Assembly (NCBI RefSeq): GCF_001303895.1
Contig: NZ_LJSD01000043.1
Location: 1-64,000, forward strand
DNA: 64,000 nt
Direction: 5' to 3'
From: Mesorhizobium sp. 1M-11
GTDB taxonomy: Bacteria > Pseudomonadota > Alphaproteobacteria > Rhizobiales > Rhizobiaceae
The stretch's first letter is position 1; each line of letters begins with the position of its first letter. Shown here one piece after another: positions 42,397 through 50,900 of the stretch. The notes beneath the pieces are model-generated. The model did not search any database. It saw only the letters and a list, made by a program, of their open reading frames with translations, and was not told the origin of the DNA. Position numbers and translations under genes: made by a program.

Positions 42397-43803
42397 ATGC
42401 CATCACAGGATTCGCCGTCAAGCGGAGGGCTTGACCGCGCGCTCAACGGACTGGGCACGCTGATGATCGTGCTGTCGGCGGTGACGCCGGCATCGTCGGT
42501 TTTCATCATCGTGCCCGGCGTCATCGCACTGGCTGGCACGGGCTCGTTCCTGTCATTCTTCTTCGCCGCCATCATTGGCCTGTTCATGGCCTTCGTTTAT
42601 GCCGAGTTGTCTTCGGCCTATCCGACCGCCGGTGGTGAATACACCATGATCGGTCGCACGCTTGGCCGCTTCTGGGGGTTCGTCACGCTGGTGCTCGTTT
42701 TCGTCTCCATCGTGCTCATCATTGCGGTGGTGGCGCTGGGCGTCGGCACCTATCTGGGCGTGCTGTTGCCCGATCTCAGCGCGCAATGGGTCGGCGTGGC
42801 CACGATCGTCCTGGCTGGCATCGTGGCGGCGCTGCGCATCAAGCTCAACGCCTTCGTTACCGGCATCTTCCTCGGCATCGAGATGCTGGCCCTGCTGATT
42901 CTGGTCGTGCTCGGCTTCATCAACATCGAACGGCCGCTTTCCAGCCTGTTTACCTCGCCGCAGATCCTCGATGCTGCGACCAATTCGCTGGTGCCGGCCT
43001 CGACCGGGCTGATCCTGGCCGCCACGGCCGTCGCCATCTTCGCCTATAACGGCTATGGCGCTGCCGCCTATTTCGGCGAGGAAACGCAGGACGCCAAGCG
43101 CAGCATCGGCAAGGTCGTGTTGTGGGCGCTGGTCATCACGGTCGCAGCGGAACTGATCCCGCTTACAGCCGTGCTGCTCGGCTCGCCCGATCTCTCCGCG
43201 CTGCTCGCGGCGCCCGCCAAGATCGAGTATTTCCTCGATGCCCGTGGCGGTCACACGCTTACCGTTCTGGTCAGCCTGGCGATTGCCGTCGCCATATTCA
43301 ACGCGGTGATCGCCATTGTGCTGCAGGCATCACGTCTTCTGTTCTCCTCTGGCCGCGATAAGACCTGGTTTGGGCCGATCAACAACGCGGTTGCTTCCGT
43401 GCACGGCACCTATGCCTCGCCCTGGGTTGCCACCATCGTGGTTTCGGTCCTCGCAGCCATTGCATGCTTTATCGACTTGAACCTGTTGCTGGTGGTCTCG
43501 GGTACCTCATTGGTCGTCATCTATGCGCTGCTGTGCCTGGGCGCGGTTGCCGGTCGCCGCAACGGCGCTACCGCGGAAGGGCACTACCGCATGCCGTTGT
43601 TCCCGCTGCCGCCAATCCTCGCCTTCGTGGCTCTGGTCTATGTCGCCTATCAGAATTGGCTCGATGCTGCTTTCGGACGGCCAAGCCTGATGGCGACGCT
43701 GGCGATCGTGGCCGTGGCGGCAATCTATTATGTGGTGTTCCTGGCGCGGCGCGCGGACTGGACGCTGCATGCGCCGGAAGAAATCGAAGAGATTGCCGGA
43801 TAA
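42397..43803 (+). CDS. APC superfamily amino-acid/amine permease
   Basis: Inner-membrane transporter of 468 residues with about 12 helices. The first unwound-helix region VLSAVTPASSVFIIVPGVIALAGTGS and the loop AYPTAGGEYTMIGRTLGRFWGF are typical of APC permeases, as is the GYGAAAYFGEETQDAKRSIGKVV segment. The ATG at 42397 follows GGGAGGG; a TTG one codon earlier is less likely. Divergence from TetR and the DmpA-like peptidase suggests import of the compound or products handled there. Confidence 0.88.
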   Translation: MPSQDSPSSGGLDRALNGLGTLMIVLSAVTPASSVFIIVPGVIALAGTGSFLSFFFAAIIGLFMAFVYAELSSAYPTAGGEYTMIGRTLGRFWGFVTLVLVFVSIVLIIAVVALGVGTYLGVLLPDLSAQWVGVATIVLAGIVAALRIKLNAFVTGIFLGIEMLALLILVVLGFINIERPLSSLFTSPQILDAATNSLVPASTGLILAATAVAIFAYNGYGAAAYFGEETQDAKRSIGKVVLWALVITVAAELIPLTAVLLGSPDLSALLAAPAKIEYFLDARGGHTLTVLVSLAIAVAIFNAVIAIVLQASRLLFSSGRDKTWFGPINNAVASVHGTYASPWVATIVVSVLAAIACFIDLNLLLVVSGTSLVVIYALLCLGAVAGRRNGATAEGHYRMPLFPLPPILAFVALVYVAYQNWLDAAFGRPSLMATLAIVAVAAIYYVVFLARRADWTLHAPEEIEEIAG

Positions 43804-43832
43804 GTCGTCCTCCTTCGACAAATCCAGCAATA

Positions 43833-43862
43833 ACCCCGGCCGCAAGGCCGGGGTCTTTTTTT
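43833..43862 (+). terminator. Terminator after the APC permease
   Basis: CCCCGGCC (43834-43841) pairs with GGCCGGGG (43846-43853) across a GCAA tetraloop, followed by TCTTTTTTT. Confidence 0.85.
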
Positions 43863-43963
43863 GCTTTCGGCCCAGCACTCGGTCTGCCGATGATCAGTCT
43901 GAGTCCGTGGAAGGCCGGTTGGCGGGCAGGGCGTGTCGTTTTTGCATCGCCACCTCGCCATAG

Positions 43964-43990
43964 AAAAACCCCGGCCGAACGACCGGGGTT
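43964..43990 (-). terminator. Terminator after glnA
   Basis: Read on the minus strand, AACCCCGG pairs with CCGGGGTT around an 8-nt loop and is followed by a T-run. It starts 24 nt past the glnA stop. Confidence 0.8.
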
Positions 43991-44014
43991 CTTTTATCCA
44001 GCGATGAGAACCGC

Positions 44015-45424
44015 TTAGACCGAGTAGTACATGTCGAACTCGACCGGATGTGGGGTCATTTCGAACCGCATCACCTCGGCCATCTTGAGTTCGATGAAGG
44101 CGTCGATCTGGTCGTCGTCGAAAACGCCGCCAGCCTTCAGGAAGCCGCGATCCTTATCGAGGCTCTGCAGGGCCTCACGCAAGCTGCCGCAGACGGTTGG
44201 GATCTTCTTCAGTTCCTTTGGCGGCAGGTCGTACAGGTCCTTGTCCATTGGCTGGCCAGGGTGGATCTTGTTCTTGATGCCGTCGAGGCCGGCCATCAAC
44301 AGCGCCGCGAAGCCGAGATAGGGGTTCGCGCCCGGATCGGGGAAACGAACCTCGACGCGCTTCGACTTCGGCGAGTTGCCGAACGGAATGCGGCAGGACG
44401 CCGAACGGTTGCGCGCCGAATAGGCGAGCAGAACCGGAGCCTCGTAGCCCGGCACAAGGCGCTTGTAGGAGTTGGTGAGCGGGTTGGTGAAGGCATTCAC
44501 CGCCTTGGCGTGCTTGATCACGCCGCCGATGAAGTATAGGCAGTTCTCCGACAGGCCGGCATATTCGTTGCCCGCGAAAGTCGGTTTGCCGTTCTTCCAG
44601 ATCGACATGTGCACGTGCATGCCCGAGCCGTTGTCGCCGAAGATCGGCTTCGGCATGAAGGTGGCCGTCTTGCCATAGGCGTTGGCGACCTGGTGCACGA
44701 CATACTTGTAGAGCAGCATCTTGTCGGCGTTGCGCACCAGCGTGTCGAACTTGATACCGAGTTCGTGCTGGGCGGCAGCCACCTCGTGGTGATGCTTCTC
44801 GACGCGCACGCCCATGTCGGTCAACACGGTGAGCATCTCGGAGCGCATGTCCTGACACGAGTCGATCGGCGGAACCGGGAAGTAGCCGCCCTTGACGCGT
44901 GGACGGTGGCCGAGGTTGCCGGTCTCATAGTCGGTGTCGTCGTTGGATGGCAGCTCCGAGGAGTCCAGCTTGAAGCCGGTGTTGTATGGATCGGCCTTGT
45001 ACTTGACGTCGTCGAACACGAAGAACTCGGCTTCCGGGCCAACATAGATGGTGTCGCCGATGCCTTCGGCCTTCATGTAGGCCTCGGCCTTCTTGGCGGT
45101 GCCGCGCGGGTCGCGGTTGTAAGCCTCGCCGGAGACCGGATCGAGGATGTCGCACAGGATGACCATGGTCGACTGAGCGAAGAACGGATCCATGTGGACC
45201 GTGTCGGTGTCCGGCATCAGCACCATGTCGGACTCGTTGATCGCCTTCCAGCCACCGATCGAAGATCCGTCGAACATGACGCCATCGGCGAACATTTCCT
45301 CTTCGACCTCGGCGACGTCCATGGTGACGTGCTGGAGCTTGCCCTTCGGGTCGGTGAAGCGTAGGTCGACGAATTTTACGTCGTTATCCTTGATCTGCTT
45401 CAAGATGTCTTTGGCTGTCGTCAT
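44015..45424 (-). CDS. glnA: Glutamine synthetase type I
   Basis: ATP-dependent ammonium assimilation to glutamine, 469 residues forming a dodecamer. Visible elements are the Asp50-loop DGSSIGGWKAINESDM, GPEAEFFVFDDV (metal ligands), NGSGMHVHMSIWKNG, and the adenylylation loop KDLYDLPPKE with the modifiable Tyr at about 398. GSI-beta adenylylation fits the neighbouring PII gene, since PII controls the adenylyltransferase. It lies 58 nt downstream of glnB and probably shares its transcript. Confidence 0.97.
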   Translation of the reverse strand: MTTAKDILKQIKDNDVKFVDLRFTDPKGKLQHVTMDVAEVEEEMFADGVMFDGSSIGGWKAINESDMVLMPDTDTVHMDPFFAQSTMVILCDILDPVSGEAYNRDPRGTAKKAEAYMKAEGIGDTIYVGPEAEFFVFDDVKYKADPYNTGFKLDSSELPSNDDTDYETGNLGHRPRVKGGYFPVPPIDSCQDMRSEMLTVLTDMGVRVEKHHHEVAAAQHELGIKFDTLVRNADKMLLYKYVVHQVANAYGKTATFMPKPIFGDNGSGMHVHMSIWKNGKPTFAGNEYAGLSENCLYFIGGVIKHAKAVNAFTNPLTNSYKRLVPGYEAPVLLAYSARNRSASCRIPFGNSPKSKRVEVRFPDPGANPYLGFAALLMAGLDGIKNKIHPGQPMDKDLYDLPPKELKKIPTVCGSLREALQSLDKDRGFLKAGGVFDDDQIDAFIELKMAEVMRFEMTPHPVEFDMYYSV

Positions 45425-45482
45425 GTCTCTTTCCTGTGTGATGACGTTGAAACTTGAAAACTAAAAATGGTGGGACGGAGCG

Positions 45483-45821
45483 TCAGATTGCGTCCGGGCC
45501 AGTCTCGCCGGTGCGGATACGCACAACTTCCTCGATATTGGAGACGAAGATCTTGCCGTCGCCGATGCGCCCCGTTTGAGCGGCCTTTCGAATCGCCTCG
45601 ATGGCGACTTCGACGGACTCGTCGCCGAGCACGACCTCGATCTTCACCTTGGGCAGGAAGTCGACGACATATTCGGCGCCGCGATAAAGTTCGGTATGGC
45701 CCTTCTGCCGGCCGAAGCCCTTGGCTTCGGTGACGGTGATGCCTTGCAGGCCGGCTTCCTGAAGCGCTTCCTTCACTTCATCCAGTTTGAAAGGCTTGAT
45801 GATCGCTTCGATCTTTTTCAT
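45483..45821 (-). CDS. glnB: Nitrogen regulatory protein P-II
   Basis: Trimeric signal protein of 112 residues that senses 2-oxoglutarate/ATP and is uridylylated at Tyr51 (GAEYVVDFLPK) under nitrogen limitation. The T-loop residues 37-55, the B-loop KAAQTGRIGDGKIFV and the C-terminal VVRIRTGETGPDAI are intact. A longer open frame reaches 46109, but MKKIEAIIKPFKLDEVKEAL fixes the start. Linkage with glnA and an upstream sigma-54 site mark it as GlnB rather than GlnK, which is normally beside amtB. Confidence 0.96.
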   Translation of the reverse strand: MKKIEAIIKPFKLDEVKEALQEAGLQGITVTEAKGFGRQKGHTELYRGAEYVVDFLPKVKIEVVLGDESVEVAIEAIRKAAQTGRIGDGKIFVSNIEEVVRIRTGETGPDAI

Positions 45822-45882
45822 ATCGGTATAGGGCCTCCACTGCCGGTAAAACGGGTTGTCGGTCCCGCTCGCGCATCCTTCA

Positions 45883-45898
45883 AGCATGAAGCGTGCCA
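45883..45898 (-). promoter_or_regulatory. Sigma-54 promoter of glnB
   Basis: On the minus strand TGGCACGCTTCATGCT matches the sigma-54 consensus TGGCACG-N4-TTGCW at all but one -12 base. The invariant GG and GC dinucleotides have the required 12-nt register. Predicted transcription begins near 45872, about 50 nt before the start codon. Confidence 0.75.
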
Positions 45899-46122
45899 AT
45901 TGCCGTGATGGGGTGGCTCTGCGGTGAATTTTCTTTGGGATCTCATGGCGGGAACGGTTTTGCGGCGCTGCTTTGGTCATGAGCAACCCGTATTGCCAAA
46001 GCGCGAGGCAGCGAACTTTCAGTGCTCTGCCTAATCTTTGTGCAACGTGCACATAAATTGGATGTTTGCCTCCCATCCCAAACTGTTCGAATGTCCATGC
46101 GGGCGCCAATGGGAGATGTCAC
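45899..46122. other. Divergent glnB/nnrD regulatory region
   Basis: The 301-nt gap 45822-46122 has no supported gene. Besides the sigma-54 site it holds the dyad TGTGC-AACGT-GCACA (46039-46053) and TGCC-N9-GGCA (45994-46010). Neither is a clean NtrC site (TGCACC-N5-GGTGCA), but either could be an activator site. A GGGAG site before 46123 serves nnrD. Confidence 0.4.
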
Positions 46123-47661
46123 ATGAACCTCGAATTGCTCACGCCCGCCGAAATGGCCGAGGCCGATCGGCTGGCGATCGCCACAGGACCGTTCGACGGC
46201 ATCGGGTTGATGCGCAATGCCGGCGGGGCCGTTGCCGCCGTGGCGCTGGAGCGTTTTCCGAACGCCAAGCGCGTTCATGTGCTGGCCGGGCCGGGCAACA
46301 ATGGCGGCGACGGCTATGTGGCGGCGAAGATCCTGAATGAAAGCGGCATCGCCGTTTCACTCTGGGCATCGGGCGCTCCACGCGATGGCACCGATGCGGC
46401 GATCGCAGCTGCCGAATGTCCCGTATCAGAGCGGCCTCTTGCCGATTTCGACGCCGAAGCCGGTGAACTGATAATCGACGCGCTTTATGGCGCCGGCCTG
46501 TCGAAGCCGCTTGTCGATGCCGCTGCGCGCGCGGTCGCCCTTGTCGCGACCAAGCGCTTGCCGGTCATCGCTGTCGACCTGCCGTCCGGTGTCTCGGGCG
46601 AAAGTGGCAAGGTGTTGGGCGATGCTTTTCGTGCGACACTCACCGTCACCTTCGCACGCAAGAAACCCGGCCATCTGCTCATGCCGGGTCGAGATCTGTG
46701 CGGCGAGCTGATCGTCACCGACATCGGCATCTCCCCAGATGTCATTGAATCCCTTGCCGTAATCACGTCCGAGAATCAGCCGTCCCTGTGGCGACGAGCC
46801 TTTCCTTCACCCGCGGTCGATACACACAAATACCGTCGTGGCCATGTCGGCGTCTTTTCCGGCGGTCCGATCTCAACGGGGGCGGCAAGACTCTCCGCCT
46901 TGGCGGCGGCTCGCGCCGGAGCAGGGGCTGTGACAGTGTTCTCTCCGGGCAATGCTCTCGCGGTCAACGCCATGCATCTGACCTCGATCATGCTGCACAA
47001 GGTCGATGATGTCGCGGAGCTTGCGGCGGTGCTGGGCGAAGGGCGTTCCTCCGCCTTCGTGCTGGGGCCTGGCTTCGGCGTCGGCGAAAAAGCTCGTGAT
47101 TTCGCGCTGGCCATATTGGCGGCCGGCGGCCGCTTGGCCGAGGCCGGAGCAGAGGGGCTCGTCCTCGACGCCGACGGCATCACCGCCTTTCGTGACGCGC
47201 CGCAATGGCTGTTCGAGGCGGCCGCCCGGCCCGAGGCCCCAGCGCTGGTGCTGACCCCACATGAGGGTGAGTTCGCGCGCCTGTTTTCCAACGTTGCCGG
47301 AAATGACGACCTGTCGAAGCTCGGCAAGGCGCGCGCGGCGGCCGCGGCGGCACATGCGGTCGTCATCTACAAGGGCGCCGATACCGTGATTGCTGCGCCT
47401 GACGGCCGCGCCGCGATCAACGCCAACGGCGCACCCTGGCTGGCGACGGCTGGTTCCGGCGACGTGCTGGCCGGGATTGTCGCGGGACTGATCGCGCAGC
47501 GCATGCCGGCCTTCGAGGCAGCTTGCGCTGGCGTGTGGCTGCACGCCGAAGCTGGCAGTCGCTTCGGTCTGGGGTTGATCGCTGAGGATTTGCCGGCTGC
47601 TCTGCCGCCGGTGATCAAGTCGCTTTCCGGGCAAGATTCCGTGAGCGGTTCGCAGCATTAG
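46123..47661 (+). CDS. nnrD: Bifunctional NAD(P)H-hydrate epimerase/dehydratase
   Basis: Repairs hydrated NAD(P)H, 512 residues. The N-terminal epimerase domain has VHVLAGPGNNGGDGYVAAKIL and VDLPSGVSG. The C-terminal ADP-dependent dehydratase domain, from about residue 235, has YRRGHVGVFSGGPISTGAARLSALAAARAGAGAVTVFSP, ALVLTPHEGEFARLF and the catalytic NGAPWLATAGSGDVLAGIVAGL. A frame opens at 46066, but 46123 follows GGGAG and begins MNLELLTPAEMAEAD. It is divergent from glnB and its stop overlaps the convergent MFS gene by four bases. Confidence 0.94.
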   Translation: MNLELLTPAEMAEADRLAIATGPFDGIGLMRNAGGAVAAVALERFPNAKRVHVLAGPGNNGGDGYVAAKILNESGIAVSLWASGAPRDGTDAAIAAAECPVSERPLADFDAEAGELIIDALYGAGLSKPLVDAAARAVALVATKRLPVIAVDLPSGVSGESGKVLGDAFRATLTVTFARKKPGHLLMPGRDLCGELIVTDIGISPDVIESLAVITSENQPSLWRRAFPSPAVDTHKYRRGHVGVFSGGPISTGAARLSALAAARAGAGAVTVFSPGNALAVNAMHLTSIMLHKVDDVAELAAVLGEGRSSAFVLGPGFGVGEKARDFALAILAAGGRLAEAGAEGLVLDADGITAFRDAPQWLFEAAARPEAPALVLTPHEGEFARLFSNVAGNDDLSKLGKARAAAAAAHAVVIYKGADTVIAAPDGRAAINANGAPWLATAGSGDVLAGIVAGLIAQRMPAFEAACAGVWLHAEAGSRFGLGLIAEDLPAALPPVIKSLSGQDSVSGSQH

Positions 47662-49181
47662 CCGCGATCGATCGCCAGGTTCGGATTTCGATCCCTGGTC
47701 GTCCTCTGTCCGGTCACCACGAGTATGACCGATGCCAGCAGACCGAATGCTCCAGCACAGGCGACCGCCAGGGAAAAACCCTGGCCCATGGCTTCGGCGA
47801 GCAGCGATCGGAACAATTCGGGCGCCATATCGAGGCCAGCCGGCATCGCGTGTTGCCTGACCGCGATTGTCGCAACGCCAATTGTATCGGCTGCGCTGGT
47901 GCTCGACAGATAGTCCGTCATCGAGGAGATGGCGCGCGTGCTCATCAGCGTGCCGAGCAGCGCGATGCCGATCGTCATTCCTCCCTGGCGAAGGGCATTC
48001 ATCGTGGCCGAGGCTGTTCCGCTTCTTTCTCGTGGTGCGGCCGCCATGGCTGCGGCACCGGTGGAGGGCACGGCGAGACCCATGCCTATGCCCAGGATCG
48101 CGAAAACAACCGCAACGATCGAGTAGGGGGTACCCGGTGTAAACAGCGCCATCGCCAGCATCGAACCGCCGAGCAGGGCATAGCCGACAATCATCGGCCA
48201 GCGGGTTCCGCACCATGATGACAACTTGCCGAACAAGGAAGAGGTGAGCGCCATCGCAATGAAGACTGGAGCCATGCGCCATCCCGTCGCCGTTGCCGAC
48301 AAGCCCTGTACTTGCTGGAGAAACAGGGAAAAGAAGAACAGGCTGCTGTAGCCCGAAAAGCCGAGTGCGAACGAAGCGAAGTTGATGGCGGTAAATGTGC
48401 GGTCACGGAAGAGATCGACAGGCAGCACCGGGCACGCCGCACGCAGCTCGATCGCAATGAAAGTGATGAGCCCGGCAATCGCTATTGCCAGCGCAATCGT
48501 AGTCTTCAGGGATGTCCAGCCGGCATGGCCCGCGTTGATCAGCGCATAGGTCAGCGCGCCGAGAAAGACGATGGACAGCGCCTGCCCTGCGGGATCGAGC
48601 GCGGCGTGATCGGGATCCGCGCTCTCGGTGATGCCCCTCAGGCCGAGCGCTAAGGTGAGCGCGCCAATCGGTATGTTGATCAGAAAGATACTCGACCAGC
48701 CGACATTGTCGACCAGGAGGCCGCCGAGCATTGGTCCCAGGATCAGCGATACCGCGCTGAAGGAGGCCCAGCCACCGATCACATGGGCGCGTTGTGCAGG
48801 ATCGGTAAATGCTTGTGTCAGGATGGACAATGCGCCGGGAATGACCAGGGCACCAGCAATGCCTTGCAACGCGCTGCCAGCGATCAGGATGCCAAGCGAC
48901 GAAGCCGCGGCCGAGATCACCGATCCAATCGAGAACAGCGCGACGCCGATCAGCCAGACGCGTTTGCGTCCATAGCGGTCACTGATCGGTCCGGCCGACA
49001 ACATGAAGGCGGAAAGGCAAAGCGCATAGGAACCCACCACCCATTGCAGCCCGGAAAGGTCGGTCCTGAGTGCTGCCTGAATGGCTGGAAGAGCGACCGT
49101 AACGATGCTGATGGCCAGCGTTGCCATGAACGTGCCGAGGTAGACGGCTGCGACGAGACCGCGTCTGTGCGTTGATGGCAT
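47658..49181 (-). CDS. MFS drug-resistance transporter, DHA2/EmrB-QacA type
   Basis: Inner-membrane exporter of 507 residues with 14 predicted helices. Family marks are VAAVYLGTFMATLAISIVTVALPAIQAAL in helix 1, the loop GPISDRYGRKRVWLIG, and motif C-like IAGALVIPGALSILTQ and GPMLGGLLVDNVGWSSIFLINIPIG. A TTG at 49211 is in frame, but the ATG at 49181 with AGGA upstream is preferred. It is divergent from a TetR gene whose likely operator covers its promoter. Confidence 0.9.
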   Translation of the reverse strand: MPSTHRRGLVAAVYLGTFMATLAISIVTVALPAIQAALRTDLSGLQWVVGSYALCLSAFMLSAGPISDRYGRKRVWLIGVALFSIGSVISAAASSLGILIAGSALQGIAGALVIPGALSILTQAFTDPAQRAHVIGGWASFSAVSLILGPMLGGLLVDNVGWSSIFLINIPIGALTLALGLRGITESADPDHAALDPAGQALSIVFLGALTYALINAGHAGWTSLKTTIALAIAIAGLITFIAIELRAACPVLPVDLFRDRTFTAINFASFALGFSGYSSLFFFSLFLQQVQGLSATATGWRMAPVFIAMALTSSLFGKLSSWCGTRWPMIVGYALLGGSMLAMALFTPGTPYSIVAVVFAILGIGMGLAVPSTGAAAMAAAPRERSGTASATMNALRQGGMTIGIALLGTLMSTRAISSMTDYLSSTSAADTIGVATIAVRQHAMPAGLDMAPELFRSLLAEAMGQGFSLAVACAGAFGLLASVILVVTGQRTTRDRNPNLAIDRG

Positions 49182-49207
49182 GGGGTTAATCCTGATGATT
49201 TTGCTCA

Positions 49208-49236
49208 ACAATATATTCTGACCGACCGTCGGTCAA
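49208..49236 (-). promoter_or_regulatory. Promoter of the MFS pump with overlapping TetR operator
   Basis: On the minus strand TTGACC (49231-49236) and TATTGT (49208-49213) are spaced by 17 nt. The perfect palindrome TGACCGAC-C-GTCGGTCA spans 49219-49235, covering the -35 and most of the spacer, so bound repressor would block polymerase. Confidence 0.7.
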
Positions 49237-49322
49237 TACGAGGAGCTTTTTGAAATCGTTGGAACTATGCGAGGACGGATCGGAAGGCGTAGAATGACTC
49301 TGCCTCAGCCGCGGGAATAGCA

Positions 49323-49973
49323 ATGAACGGAAATGCAAATCTGTCCGCTAAACGCCGTTCGCGACCTCGGCGGCGCACCTTGCCGGCCGAAGTGCGCACG
49401 GACGATCTGATGGCAGCCGCAGCAGTGCTGTTCATCGCGAAAGGCATCGAGGCGACGACGATCGACGAGATCGTTGCGCGTGCCGGCGTGGCCAAGGGCA
49501 CTTTCTATCATTATTTCGCGACGAAGACGGATGTCGTCTTGGCCCTGCGGGAACGTTTCTCGCGGGATTTCGCGAGAGGCGTGAACGAGGCAATCGAGGC
49601 CTGTCCCGCGGCGGATTTCCCGGCGCGACTGTCAGCCTGGGTTCACGGTGCTGTGCGAGCTTATCTCGCCAATTTCAAATTGCATGATGTGGTCTTTCAC
49701 GATTTCAGCCACTCACGGCGGCATTCGAAGGAAAAGGATGCCGTGATCGCTCAGCTTGGCGCCTTGCTGGACGCTGGCCAGGCGGCGGGTGCCTGGTCTG
49801 TGCCCGATATCCGCATGACCGCGCTGGTTCTATTCGACGGCATGCACGGTGTCGTCGATGACGCAATTGCATCCGAAAGGCGCGATCCGCAGCCACTCTG
49901 CGACATCCTGCTGGAATTGTTCTCGAAGATGCTGTCGGTCAGCCGAGGCACTTTTCCGCTAGTCCCCAGCTGA
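49323..49973 (+). CDS. TetR/AcrR family repressor
   Basis: Protein of 216 residues with an Arg-rich N-terminus (KRRSRPRRR) and TetR HTH (RTDDLMAAAAVLFIAKGIEATTIDEIVARAGVAKGTFYHYFATKTDVVLALRERF, residues 25-79). The C-terminal ligand domain is generic. Divergence from the MFS pump and the shared 17-bp palindrome make it the likely local repressor of that pump. Confidence 0.9.
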   Translation: MNGNANLSAKRRSRPRRRTLPAEVRTDDLMAAAAVLFIAKGIEATTIDEIVARAGVAKGTFYHYFATKTDVVLALRERFSRDFARGVNEAIEACPAADFPARLSAWVHGAVRAYLANFKLHDVVFHDFSHSRRHSKEKDAVIAQLGALLDAGQAAGAWSVPDIRMTALVLFDGMHGVVDDAIASERRDPQPLCDILLELFSKMLSVSRGTFPLVPS

Positions 49974-50023
49974 TCGAACGAGGAGGAGCCGCTCGCGTAT
50001 GGCGTCAGCTCCCTGGATGCCGA

Positions 50024-50659
50024 TCACGGGTTGGCGGCGAAGCAGACGAGGTTGCCGTCGGGGTCGGTCACGATGAATGTGCGGGAGCCCCAGGGCTCGG
50101 TTTTGAGTGCCTGGAAGAACGGCACATCGGCAGCCTGGTAGTCGAGGAACAGTTTCTTGATACCGTGGTCCAGCACGATCGTTGCCACCACAAGGTGTTC
50201 CGGCACGATCCTGGCGGTATCCAGCACCGGTCTATCAACATGGCGCAGGTTGAGGCGCGCTCCATCCCGGAAGACCTGCGCGTAGAAGGGCGGCTCGCCA
50301 TAGGTGAAACGAAGGGTGAAGCCGAGCTTGCCGGTATAGAAATCGCAGGCACGGCCTATGTCGGCAACGAACAGCTGTGGCTCCGAAAGAGCGAGAAACG
50401 GTTCTTTTTCGGGTGCGGTAGAGGTGCTCATGACTGCAGGTCCTTTCTTGAGCGCCTCCCAATTCTCGAAACCCGCCTTGCGGGCAACAAGCTCTTGCGC
50501 ATCGGCGAGCTTGAACTCGCGTTCAAGGATTTGCCGGTCGCTGAGACCTCGATAGCGTGGCAGCAGCGACCGGATCGCCGCGGCCACGGGATAGCGGCCC
50601 TCGCGATGCCATTTGAGATAGAGCTTGGCCTGTTTGCGGAAATGTTCGAACTGGGACAT
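50024..50659 (-). CDS. VOC/glyoxalase-fold protein with N-terminal helical domain
   Basis: Protein of 211 residues in two parts. Residues 1-75 (FEHFRKQAKLYLKWHREGRYPVAAAIR ... LADAQELVARKAGFENWEALKK) form a helical domain seen before ankyrin or VOC domains in other bacteria. Residues 90-211 form a VOC domain (LFVADIGRACDFYTGKLGFTLRFTYGEPPFYAQVFRDGARLNLRHV ... DPDGNLVCFAAN). Metal-ligand positions are not all obvious, so it may bind a ligand rather than catalyse. The start is the ATG at 50659; an upstream TTG at 50695 is less likely. Confidence 0.75.
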   Translation of the reverse strand: MSQFEHFRKQAKLYLKWHREGRYPVAAAIRSLLPRYRGLSDRQILEREFKLADAQELVARKAGFENWEALKKGPAVMSTSTAPEKEPFLALSEPQLFVADIGRACDFYTGKLGFTLRFTYGEPPFYAQVFRDGARLNLRHVDRPVLDTARIVPEHLVVATIVLDHGIKKLFLDYQAADVPFFQALKTEPWGSRTFIVTDPDGNLVCFAANP

Positions 50660-50834
50660 GGGCGCATTTCGGGTTGAGGTGTCGTAGGCGGGCAATGCCC
50701 CTTCGGCCGAAACCGGTGCGCCCTACAGCAGCGGAAGGATCGTAAGCGGAGCCAAAGCGCGAGACAAGAGCACTGCAGGACCTTGGTTGGGTCATTGCGG
50801 GCTCTTATCTGTCGGATGGCAGGCCTTAGCGTGG

Positions 50835-50863
50835 TTGACTTGGCCAAGCCCTTCCGATTTACC
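50835..50863 (+). promoter_or_regulatory. Candidate valS promoter
   Basis: TTGACT (50835-50840) and TTTACC (50858-50863) have 17-nt spacing and lie about 38 nt before the valS start. Confidence 0.35.
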
Positions 50864-50900
50864 GTCACCAGCAAATCCCGACACTGCGGACGCCCTTTCC

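Noticed and set aside
46039..46053. Reading TGTGCAACGTGCACA as an NtrC box
   Set aside because: The half-sites face the wrong way and the spacing differs from TGCACC-N5-GGTGCA, so it is listed only as an unassigned dyad.
49314..49329. A 16-nt match (GGAATAGCAATGAACG) also at 55737-55752
   Set aside because: One 16-nt match in 64 kb is about what chance allows, and the flanks do not match.
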